From assembly GCA_003149735.1 (NCBI GenBank), contig QANA01000039.1, positions 1-29,836 on the forward strand: DNA of 29,836 bases, in the 5' to 3' direction. The stretch is from Clostridiales bacterium (GTDB lineage Bacteria; Bacillota_A; Clostridia; Christensenellales; Christensenellaceae). Positions within the stretch are counted from its first letter, which is position 1. Every line of letters starts with the position of its first letter. The position numbers and the translations under genes were made by a program. Under the pieces are notes generated by a model. That model did not search any database. It saw only the letters and a list, made by a program, of their open reading frames with translations, and was not told the origin of the DNA. This document shows, one piece after another, positions 22,172-28,775 of the stretch.

Positions 22172-23251
22172 ATGATAAAAAAATGTTGTGCAATGACGAT
22201 TGCCATTTTATTTTGCTTATCATTATTTGCGGCCTGTGCGAAGCGGCAAGAAGAAAGCACTTCGCAGCGGAGCAGTCTGCTTCCCGAACCGGGGACAAGC
22301 TCGGAACAGGATGATAAAACTTTAAAAATTGCCTGCATTTACGGGAGAATTACCGGTGAATTTTGGGAAATTGTCTATAACGGATGTATGGCCGCTTTGG
22401 AAGAACTGCAGGCTGGTTATGGAGTGGAAGGATATTGTGTTGCTCCTGCAGATAATACGAACGTGGAGCAGCAGATAGAGTTGATAAAGCAGGCGGTAGA
22501 GCAGGAAGAAGTGGACGGTATAGTGCTCAGCAGTATGAATGCGGCGCAGATTGGCTCTTTTATCACAGAATATTTCCAGGTAGATAACTGGACGCCCGTG
22601 ATTCTGATTGATCGTTCCTGTAATACGGATTCCGACGTGATTGTTTCAAAAGTACTTTCGGATACTTATGCTATGGGAATTGAAGCCGGAAAACAGGCTG
22701 CTCGCGCAGTAAATGGCAATGGCAGCTATTTTTGTCTGGGAGTGTTGCCGGATACACCGGATTGGGTGGACCGTTCTTTGGGGGCAATGGACTATCTGAC
22801 GCAAAATGAACCAAACATGCGGCAGATTGGAGAAACGATTTATTGGATGGGGCAAGAGGGGAGGACGCAAGAAGATCAGATTGCTTATATCCAGAAAACG
22901 GTGTGCAGTGTCAGTGGAGAAGTCTGTATATTGCCGGTGACAGAAGGATACACCAATACCGCTGTGCTGGCACTGGCAGAAATGAGCTCGGAAAGACGCC
23001 AGCATACTAAAATCGTGGGTTTTGACTTTTCAGAGGATTTTTATCAGCTGATTGTGCAGGAAAAGGTATATGCCACCATAGCGCAGAATCCATATCTGAT
23101 GGGATATCGTAGTACTTATTATCTTCTGGAGTACCTTTTGGGTGCAGAACTGCAGGAGAGAATAGACATTCCATATACTATGGTTACTAAGGAAAATCTG
23201 CAGGAAGAAGCTGTGCAGGAATATCTGGTATGTATGGGCATCTCTCTTTAG
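22172..23251 (+). CDS. Sugar-type substrate-binding lipoprotein, paralogue 1
   Basis: A 359-residue secreted lipoprotein of the periplasmic-binding-protein-like I fold (Peripla_BP_4, ribose/galactose-binding type). The signal peptide ends in LFAAC, with Cys as lipid anchor, and a Ser/Glu-rich linker follows. Family hallmarks are IYGRITGEFWEIVYNGCMA, QEEVDGIVLSSMNAAQIG, VILIDRSCN, IVGFDFS and AQNPYLMGY. It is the most distant of four paralogues in the window; the other three are closer to one another. It has its own promoter and terminator and no permease or ATPase partner. A purine-rich GATGAGG serves as RBS. The ligand is unknown. Confidence 0.87.
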   Translation: MIKKCCAMTIAILFCLSLFAACAKRQEESTSQRSSLLPEPGTSSEQDDKTLKIACIYGRITGEFWEIVYNGCMAALEELQAGYGVEGYCVAPADNTNVEQQIELIKQAVEQEEVDGIVLSSMNAAQIGSFITEYFQVDNWTPVILIDRSCNTDSDVIVSKVLSDTYAMGIEAGKQAARAVNGNGSYFCLGVLPDTPDWVDRSLGAMDYLTQNEPNMRQIGETIYWMGQEGRTQEDQIAYIQKTVCSVSGEVCILPVTEGYTNTAVLALAEMSSERRQHTKIVGFDFSEDFYQLIVQEKVYATIAQNPYLMGYRSTYYLLEYLLGAELQERIDIPYTMVTKENLQEEAVQEYLVCMGISL

Positions 23252-23265
23252 GTGAGAAAGATAAA

Positions 23266-23308
23266 GTGCGGTGTAACTCCGTAAAAAGGAGTTGCACCGC
23301 ATTTTTTT
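23266..23308 (+). terminator. Intrinsic terminator after lipoprotein 1
   Basis: TGCGGTG-T-AACTCC (to 23280) pairs with GGAGTT-G-CACCGCA (from 23288), with one T-G mismatch, followed by a run of T. Confidence 0.9.
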
Positions 23309-23441
23309 GCTGTGAGTTTGGCAAACAGAAAACATACAGCAAAGCCTGTAATATAGGCCTTTTCCCACTTGTTTTTGCCTTGCGGTGATATTTCGTCCGT
23401 CTTGAGGGGTTAGATATCCTGCTTCTGCAGGAAGCTGGTGA

Positions 23442-23615
23442 TTCCCATTTAAAGAAGGAAACTGCAATCTGTATGCAAATGATGCCGACAGCAGTCATAA
23501 CCAGGATGGGCAGACATAGATTTGGGACGGGCAAAGCGAGAAAAGTCGCTTTCATCAGCTGGATTCCCTGCGTCATAGGGAAGGCATTTATAATTTTCTG
23601 CATCCATATGGGCAT
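23442..23615 (-). pseudogene. C-terminal remnant of an ABC-2 type permease
   Basis: On the minus strand from 23615 the frame reads MPIWMQKIINAFPMTQGIQL, then MKATFLALPVPNLCLP, a hydrophobic helix ILVMTAVGIICIQIAVS and FFKWE. This is the usual end of an ABC-2 exporter permease: a final loop, one membrane helix, then a short aromatic/basic end. The rest of the permease and its ATPase are missing. It directly abuts the truncated MerR gene in a different frame, so a deletion between a MerR regulator and its exporter operon is the simplest explanation. The frame stays open to 23187 without further likeness. It is not expected to make a functional product. Confidence 0.6.
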
Positions 23616-24057
23616 TGTTTCGAGCGGGATTCTGTGAGACCTGCTGCAATAATCGCAAAATGGATTCCAGCGAGTAATTTGCATATCGTAAAGTGCGAAT
23701 GATTTTCAGTTGCCTGATATCTTCTTCCATATATATGCGATAGCCATTTTCTCTTCTTTTCACGGTAAGTAATCCGTTCATTTCCCAATTTCGGAGGGTA
23801 TCCATAGAAATATCAAGCGCTTTTGATACTTCTTTGCGCTTTAATGACTGCATACTGCACGTTTCCTTCCCAGTCAGGAGCTGCTTGGTAAGGTTCGCAG
23901 CTTCTTCGGCATTGAAAATCTCCTGCTTGATTTGCCCGATATATTCATCGATTCGCAAAATGGCCGTTTTAAAATCCCTGTTGGCAGAAGCTTTAAGCAG
24001 TTCGGTGATTTTTTTTGCGCAGGCCATGCTGTAATACTTCAACTTGAAAGGCGACAC
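23449..24057 (-). pseudogene. Second half of a decayed double-HTH MerR regulator
   Basis: From about 24008 leftward this frame continues the MerR protein started in the next entry: ITELLKASANRDFKTAILRI, EQIKQEIFNAEEA-type helices, then a second MerR-like HTH (SKALDISMDTLRNWEMNGLL and NGYRIYMEEDIRQLKIIRTL) and YSLESILRLLQQVSQNP near 23626. After that the likeness to MerR stops and out-of-frame permease sequence follows. The ATG at 24057 lies in the shadow of the first half and has no RBS. Two defects, the frameshift and the 3' deletion, mark it as a pseudogene, although the HTH parts are intact. Confidence 0.75.
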
Positions 24058-24217
24058 GTATCAGATGACATTGTGCTATATGGAAATCCGTAAAGATCCG
24101 ATAACCGTTTGCTGCCCTTTCCGGTTTTGGAATCAGCCCTAACGCCTCGTATAAGCGTACTGTATTTGGATGAATTCCGATTTTACGGGCCACTTCGCTG
24201 GTTTTATCTATGGTCAT
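23993..24217 (-). pseudogene. First half of the decayed MerR regulator
   Basis: A 74-codon frame: TSEVARKIGIHPNTVRLYEA and LGLIPKPERAANGYRIFTDFH form a standard MerR HTH with wing, followed by a helix ending LQHGLRKK. At a run of eight A (minus strand, 24016-24009) the frame changes; seven A would read GLRKKITELL and join the next entry. So a one-base insertion in a poly-A tract breaks the gene. ATG 24217 has AGGGGAGGTG upstream. The region upstream (24218-24416) shows no clear leftward promoter. Confidence 0.75.
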
Positions 24218-24416
24218 AAGATGACACCTCCCCTATAAAAGATAACACAGCCGGAAGGGCTGGGGGTATCGTGTAAGGTTTCTTATGGCAGATTTTCGGA
24301 CAGCATGCGCATAATGCCAGGGGTGTAAAGCGGATTTCCAATAAGAGCATACGTTTAACATTTCCGAAAACTGATGCCATATCATTTCTTATATATTACA
24401 ATAACTTAATAATATA

Positions 24417-24445
24417 TTTACAAAATGTAATTATTGTGCAATAAT
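24417..24445 (+). promoter_or_regulatory. Promoter of substrate-binding lipoprotein 2
   Basis: TTTACA (24417-24422), a 17-base spacer and AATAAT (24440-24445). RNA would begin near 24452, just before the hairpin at 24466-24486. Confidence 0.6.
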
Positions 24446-24465
24446 TAGGCAACAATTTTTTTGAC

Positions 24466-24486
24466 TGACCCACCATAATTGGGTCA
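24466..24486 (+). promoter_or_regulatory. 5' leader hairpin or operator of lipoprotein 2
   Basis: TGACCCA (24466-24472), loop CCATAAT, TGGGTCA (24480-24486). The perfect 7-bp stem lies at about +13 to +34 of the predicted transcript, between promoter and RBS (AAGAAAGGAAG). It could stabilise the message or bind a dimeric regulator. Confidence 0.55.
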
Positions 24487-24501
24487 AGAAAGGAAGACAG
24501 A

Positions 24502-25581
24502 ATGAAAAAAATGTTCGCACTGGTTCTTGCGGTTCTCATGGTCATGATGATGTTTGTGGCCTGCAGCAAGGAAGCGGAGCAGTCCTCTGTTGAGGAAAAC
24601 GGTTCCAGCGTTGTATCTCAGCCGGGTGAATCTTCATTGGCTACAGAAGGCTATGACGCATATAATATTGCTGCAATTTACGGTTCGATCACCGGTGACT
24701 ACTGGGGTATCGTTTACAATGGCTGCATGGCAGCTTTGGATGAATTGAAGACAGCCTATGGCGTAGACGGTTATTGCATGGCTCCTGCAAACTCTAACGA
24801 CTATACCCTGCAAATGGATCTGATCGAGACAGCTGTATTGAAGAAAGTGGATGGCATCGTATTGAGCGTTAACAATGCAGATTCGATTGGCTCATTTATT
24901 ACTGACTTTTTCAATGAAGATAATATGACTCCGATCCTGCTGATCGATAAGTCCTGCAATACCGATTCTAAAGCGATTATCGGCCAGGAAATGTCCATGA
25001 CCTATGAAATGGGCAAGGATTGCGGCAAACTGGCTGCAGAAGCAATGGGCAACACCGGCAACTATGTCACGCTGGGCATTTCTCCCGAAAACCAGAACTG
25101 GGCAGAAAGATCTACCGGCGCAATCGATTACCTGAAGGAAAACGCTCCGGAAATGGTACATCTCCCCGGTGAAGAGCCCTACTGGATGGCTCAGGTCACA
25201 GAGGATCAGCAATTGGCTTACATTCAGGATGTCATTACCTCTAATCCCGGACCTCTGTGCTTCATTACTTCCACTGAGGGTTATACCAACATCGCGGTGG
25301 CAGCAGTTTCCGAGATCTCTGCAGAGAGACAGGCTGAAATCACAATCATCGGTTTTGACTTCTCCAAGACCGGTTATAACCTGATTCAGAATGACGCGAT
25401 CTATGGTGCGGTTGGCCAGAACCCCTACCTGATGGGCCATGACTCCATATATCATATGTGTGATTATCTGAAAACAGGTGAGATCGCAGAATTCACGGCT
25501 GTTCCCTATACGGTCGTTACAAAAGATAATCTGGACGATGAAAACGTTGTCGAATATCTGAAGACGATGAATATCATCTGA
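24502..25581 (+). CDS. Sugar-type substrate-binding lipoprotein, paralogue 2
   Basis: A 359-residue secreted lipoprotein. The signal peptide (MKKMFALVLAVLMVMMMFVAC) ends in FVAC, the lipid-anchor Cys, followed by a Ser/Glu/Val linker. The Peripla_BP_4 fold shows IYGSITGDYWGIVYNGCMAA, LKKVDGIVLSVNNADSIG, LLIDKSCNTDSK, ENQNWAERSTGAIDYL, STEGYTNIAVAAVSEIS, IIGFDFSKTGY and VGQNPYLMG. It is strikingly similar to paralogue 3. Its codons favour GGT, ATC, TAC and AAC far more than neighbours do, suggesting strong expression. It is transcribed alone, with promoter, leader hairpin and terminator. No transporter partner is present and the ligand is unknown. Confidence 0.9.
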   Translation: MKKMFALVLAVLMVMMMFVACSKEAEQSSVEENGSSVVSQPGESSLATEGYDAYNIAAIYGSITGDYWGIVYNGCMAALDELKTAYGVDGYCMAPANSNDYTLQMDLIETAVLKKVDGIVLSVNNADSIGSFITDFFNEDNMTPILLIDKSCNTDSKAIIGQEMSMTYEMGKDCGKLAAEAMGNTGNYVTLGISPENQNWAERSTGAIDYLKENAPEMVHLPGEEPYWMAQVTEDQQLAYIQDVITSNPGPLCFITSTEGYTNIAVAAVSEISAERQAEITIIGFDFSKTGYNLIQNDAIYGAVGQNPYLMGHDSIYHMCDYLKTGEIAEFTAVPYTVVTKDNLDDENVVEYLKTMNII

Positions 25582-25599
25582 ATAGAAACCAATTATCTG

Positions 25600-25627
25600 A
25601 GCACCGGATATTTTCCGGTGCTTTTTG
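25600..25627 (+). terminator. Intrinsic terminator after lipoprotein 2
   Basis: AGCACCGGA (25600-25608), loop TATTT, TCCGGTGCT (25614-25622), then T-run. Confidence 0.9.
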
Positions 25628-25720
25628 TTGTAAAAAGAACTGAAATTCATATATATTACTATTCTGTAATAACTTATCTAATAATAAAAGTTGTAATTTA
25701 AAGCAAATATTGAGATTTTA

Positions 25721-25750
25721 TTGACAAAAATATAACGATTATGTAATAAT
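25721..25750 (+). promoter_or_regulatory. Promoter of substrate-binding lipoprotein 3
   Basis: TTGACA (25721-25726), a 17-base spacer and TAATAA(T) (25744-25750), in an AT-rich stretch. It is the best-consensus promoter of the lipoprotein array. Confidence 0.75.
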
Positions 25751-25812
25751 TGTGTGGTGAATGATTTACAAGGTTCCAAGAAAAATAAGAGAACCGAGAA
25801 AGGACAAAAAGG

Positions 25813-26892
25813 ATGAAAAAAGTGTTCGCACTTGTTCTTGCGGTGGCGATGGTTTTGACCATGTTCGTTGCCTGCAAGAAAGAAGAAGAGAAGTCTTCCG
25901 CTTCGGAAGTCTCTCAGTCATTGGTCTCCGAGCCCGGTAGCTCCAGCACAGATGCAGGTTATGGCAGCTACAAAATTGCCAATATCTACGGTACGATTAC
26001 CGGCGATTACTGGGGTATTGTTTACAACGGCTGCATGGCTGCTTTGGATGAACTGAAGGCTGCCTATGGCGTAGACGGTTACTGCATTGCCCCCGGAAAC
26101 AGCAATGACTACACACAGCAGATGGAGTTGATCGAAGCTGCGGTTTTGAAAGAAGTAGATGGTATCGTTCTTTCCAACTCCAATGCCGATTCCATCGGTG
26201 CGTTTGTAACCGACTATTTCAATGAGGATAACTGGACGCCTATTATTCTGATCGACCGTTCCCTGAACAGCGATTCCGATGTAATTGTCAGCAAGCTGAT
26301 GTCCCCCACCTATGAAATGGGTCAGGAAGAAGCAAAGCTGGCAATCGAGGCGACCGGCGGCAAGGGAAACTATGTAGCACTGGGCATTGGGCCTGAAAAC
26401 CAGAACTGGGTAGACCGTTCCATGGGCGCTATCGATTATCTCAATGAGAATGCACCCGAGATGGTTTCCCTGACCGGTGAAGAGCCCTACTGGATGGCGC
26501 AGGTAGATGAAGTGCAGCAGCTGGGCTTCTGCCAGGATACCATTACGGCAAACCCCGGCCCCATGATCTTTATCTGCTCTACGGAAGGTTATACCAATAT
26601 TGCCGTAGCTGCGATCAGTGAAGTTTCTGCAGAGCGTCAGGCTGAGATTAAGGTGGTTGGTTTTGACTTCTCCAAAACAGGAATGTCTCTCATTCAAAAC
26701 GATGTCCTGTATGGCGCTGTTGGCCAGAATCCTTATCTGATGGGTTACAATGCTGTTTATGCGATGTGCGATTATCTGAGAGATGGCGAAATTGAGATGG
26801 ATCAAATCGTTCCTTATTGCGTTGTTACCAAGAACAACCTGGAAAATGAAGAGGTAAAAGCTTATCTGGCTTCCATGAAAATTGACGCCTGA
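25813..26892 (+). CDS. Sugar-type substrate-binding lipoprotein, paralogue 3
   Basis: A 359-residue lipoprotein, the same length as paralogues 1 and 2. The signal peptide (MKKVFALVLAVAMVLTMFVAC) ends in the lipobox FVAC. The mature part has IYGTITGDYWGIVYNGCMAA, LKEVDGIVLSNSNADSIG, IILIDRSLNSDSD, ENQNWVDRSMGAIDYL, VVGFDFSKTGM and VGQNPYLMGY. It has expression-adapted codons like paralogue 2. Changes between copies fall near the ligand cleft (for instance IDRSCN versus IDRSLN), which suggests related but not identical ligands; that is inference. AGAAAGGAC is the RBS. It is a single-gene unit that ends in a bidirectional terminator facing the Gfo/Idh gene. Confidence 0.9.
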   Translation: MKKVFALVLAVAMVLTMFVACKKEEEKSSASEVSQSLVSEPGSSSTDAGYGSYKIANIYGTITGDYWGIVYNGCMAALDELKAAYGVDGYCIAPGNSNDYTQQMELIEAAVLKEVDGIVLSNSNADSIGAFVTDYFNEDNWTPIILIDRSLNSDSDVIVSKLMSPTYEMGQEEAKLAIEATGGKGNYVALGIGPENQNWVDRSMGAIDYLNENAPEMVSLTGEEPYWMAQVDEVQQLGFCQDTITANPGPMIFICSTEGYTNIAVAAISEVSAERQAEIKVVGFDFSKTGMSLIQNDVLYGAVGQNPYLMGYNAVYAMCDYLRDGEIEMDQIVPYCVVTKNNLENEEVKAYLASMKIDA

Positions 26893-26906
26893 TAAACCTC
26901 GATCAT

Positions 26907-26940
26907 AAAAAAGCACCGGAATGCATTCCGGTGTTTTTTT
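26907..26940. terminator. Bidirectional terminator between lipoprotein 3 and the oxidoreductase
   Basis: CACCGGAAT (26914-26922), GC, ATTCCGGTG (26925-26933), with A6 on one side and T7 on the other. It serves both converging genes. Confidence 0.9.
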
Positions 26941-26953
26941 GTGTTTTTCCGAT

Positions 26954-28054
26954 CTAATGAATTTCTTTCCAGAGGCTGATGGGTAGAACTGCCTCTGAAT
27001 AGAAAGGAAGTGTAACTTTAGAGCCGGATTGAGCGGAAGCATAAACGGCATAGACTGCTTCCATGACATCACGCGCATGCTCGATACCGAAAACAGGGTC
27101 TCGATCTTCCAGCATACAATCCACAAAATGCTGCAGTTCCTGAGGGTACCCCTGATTGAATGCTTCCTCGTAAATGGTAAAAGTCCAACCGGTAGAGAGT
27201 TCCGCCTTTTCCATGGCATAATCATAACCCTCTTTGCTGTAAGTAAGGGCTGCATTTCCCTGGAAGAGATCGGCATAGGTGACACCTTTGGTGCCGTAGA
27301 CTTCGATGCGATCGTCCATACCACCCGGTTTTGCCCAACTGGTCTCAGAGAGGCAGGTGACAGTGCGGCCGTCGGCTGTTTCATATTCGAGGACGACGAC
27401 GGCATTATCTTCGCCCTGCGTAATAGCCTGGTGATAGACGGTGGAAAGGGAAGCATAGACGCTCTTGATACGGCAACCTTTTCCTAACATCCATTTGAAC
27501 CAGCCAAAACCATGGCAGGCAAGGTCGAGCACACAACCGCCTCCTGAACGATGCACATCGTAGAACCAAGGGGTATGTGGGCCGGAATGCCGCTCGGACT
27601 GCTTGAGCATATAAACATCGCCGATAGCACCGGCTGCAATCAGATTGCGCACCCGCTCGTATTTAGGCGCAAAACACAACTGCTCCGCATAGAAAAGGCG
27701 CACCCCCTCTTTCTTGGCAGCGGCGATCATGGCATCTGCCTGCTGTAGGGATACACAGAAGGGTTTTTCGATGATTACATGCTTGTGAGCGGAAATTGCT
27801 TTCATACAGTATTCGTAATGCAAATAGTTTGGCAGACACAAGTCAATGGCATCGCAGCCCGATTGCTGCAGCAGGGTATCGATATCGCTGTAATACTGCG
27901 GAATCTCATGTTGGCTGGCAAACTGTGCAGCATGCTCTGCATTGGGATTCCATACGGCGACTACTTCTGCGCCCCGTACGAAACGGCGATAGGATTCCAT
28001 GTGGATTTGGCTGATGAAGCCAGTTCCCAGAATAGCGATTTTGATTTGAGACAT
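26954..28054 (-). CDS. Gfo/Idh/MocA family oxidoreductase
   Basis: A 366-residue NAD(P)-dependent sugar or inositol oxidoreductase. The Rossmann motif is ILGTGFISQIHMESY (residues 8-22). The family signature EKPF with its Lys follows KHVI, and CVLDLACHGFGWFKWMLG carries the Asp/His catalytic pair of the C-terminal domain. There is no signal peptide, so it acts in the cytoplasm. GAGGAGG lies before ATG 28054. It is divergent from the MarR gene with 119 bases between. Sitting inside an array of sugar-binding lipoproteins it may handle the imported carbohydrate, but the substrate cannot be read from sequence. Confidence 0.9.
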   Translation of the reverse strand: MSQIKIAILGTGFISQIHMESYRRFVRGAEVVAVWNPNAEHAAQFASQHEIPQYYSDIDTLLQQSGCDAIDLCLPNYLHYEYCMKAISAHKHVIIEKPFCVSLQQADAMIAAAKKEGVRLFYAEQLCFAPKYERVRNLIAAGAIGDVYMLKQSERHSGPHTPWFYDVHRSGGGCVLDLACHGFGWFKWMLGKGCRIKSVYASLSTVYHQAITQGEDNAVVVLEYETADGRTVTCLSETSWAKPGGMDDRIEVYGTKGVTYADLFQGNAALTYSKEGYDYAMEKAELSTGWTFTIYEEAFNQGYPQELQHFVDCMLEDRDPVFGIEHARDVMEAVYAVYASAQSGSKVTLPFYSEAVLPISLWKEIH

Positions 28055-28100
28055 ACTGGAATAACCTCCTCTGTTTAATTGGAAAGAGCTTTTTATTTTT

Positions 28101-28129
28101 ATTATAGCAGAAGTTTGGGAAATAGACAG
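28101..28129 (-). promoter_or_regulatory. Leftward promoter of the Gfo/Idh gene
   Basis: On the minus strand the extended -10 TG-C-TATAAT (-10 hexamer 28106-28101), with a weak -35 CTGTCT (28129-28124) at 17 bases. Confidence 0.55.
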
Positions 28130-28138
28130 GGAAAAGTG

Positions 28139-28167
28139 TTGACAAAAGAGTTTAGATACTATACACT
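28139..28167 (+). promoter_or_regulatory. Promoter of the MarR gene
   Basis: TTGACA (28139-28144), a 17-base spacer and TACACT (28162-28167). The expected start point, near 28174, coincides with the ATG, so the message would be leaderless. Confidence 0.75.
28147..28167. promoter_or_regulatory. MarR operator-like site 1
   Basis: Begins AGAGTTTAG and ends CTATACACT. It matches the site at 28646-28666 at 17 of 21 positions and covers spacer and -10 of the MarR promoter. Confidence 0.65.
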
Positions 28168-28173
28168 ATATTT

Positions 28174-28623
28174 ATGAATGGAAGAGAAAAAGAGCTGGCA
28201 CGGGCATTTTTTAACGCAAATCAACGCTTTAGCCAAATGGATAGCAAAGCGCGGTATTTTGGTACGGCGCATCGGCTTTCGCTGGCAGAGATACATCTGA
28301 TCGATTATATCGGGTATCATACAGAATGCTTTGCCAATGACATTGCAAGAGATCTAGGGGTGACCAAAGGCGCTGTTTCACAGACGATGAGAAGGCTGGT
28401 TGAACTGGGTTATATTGTACGCACGCCGGATGTGCAGAACAGGTCGCGGTTGCTGCTCTCGCTGACTGCGGAAGGCGAGCGGGCTTTTTTGGAGCACCAG
28501 AAGTACCACCAAGAGATTGAGCGCTATTTTGCCCAATTGATCGAAACGTACTCACAGGAAGAATATGAAAAAATATTGCAACTGTTGCAGCGTTTGGAAG
28601 GGATATTTGAGCAGGGTCTTTAG
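28174..28623 (+). CDS. MarR family transcriptional regulator
   Basis: A 149-residue winged-helix regulator. The HTH is in ECFANDIARDLGVTKGAVSQ followed by TMRRLVELGYIVRTPD; the wing is QNRSRLLLSLTAEG, typical of MarR. Helical N- and C-terminal parts (residues 1-35 and 115-149) would form the dimer interface. No Shine-Dalgarno sequence precedes ATG 28174 and the promoter's -10 ends only six bases upstream, so it is probably translated from a leaderless message. The next in-frame ATG (residue 22) also has no RBS. The operator over its own promoter recurs before lipoprotein 4, which makes that gene its likely target. The effector may be a ligand related to the lipoprotein. Confidence 0.88.
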   Translation: MNGREKELARAFFNANQRFSQMDSKARYFGTAHRLSLAEIHLIDYIGYHTECFANDIARDLGVTKGAVSQTMRRLVELGYIVRTPDVQNRSRLLLSLTAEGERAFLEHQKYHQEIERYFAQLIETYSQEEYEKILQLLQRLEGIFEQGL

Positions 28624-28636
28624 CGGATTGTTTTTT

Positions 28637-28665
28637 TTGGTACAAGAGTTTAGTATCTATACTCT
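28637..28665 (+). promoter_or_regulatory. Promoter of substrate-binding lipoprotein 4
   Basis: TTGGTA (28637-28642), a 17-base spacer and TACTCT (28660-28665). It has the same layout relative to the operator as the MarR promoter. Confidence 0.65.
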
Positions 28666-28666
28666 C
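28646..28666. promoter_or_regulatory. MarR operator-like site 2
   Basis: AGAGT ... ACTCT arms around TTAGTATCTAT form a dyad (28646-28666) that covers spacer and -10 of the lipoprotein 4 promoter. It is a better palindrome than site 1. Confidence 0.68.
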
Positions 28667-28775
28667 AAAAGAAGGAGGCGAGGATTTATCAGACGGAGAA
28701 ATTGAGCTTTGAATGTGTTTGGCAGACATAGAAGAGAAAGATTAAAGAAAGAGGGTAAAAAAATGAAAAAAATGG

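Noticed and set aside
23187..23441. Continuation of the permease remnant frame to its stop
   Set aside because: Beyond FFKWE it no longer resembles a permease and runs through the terminator of lipoprotein 1; treated as non-coding.
25918..27456. A 512-codon open frame on the minus strand across lipoprotein 3 and the oxidoreductase gene
   Set aside because: It runs antisense through two well-supported genes and a bidirectional terminator, shows no domain, and is a product of codon bias in the opposite strand.
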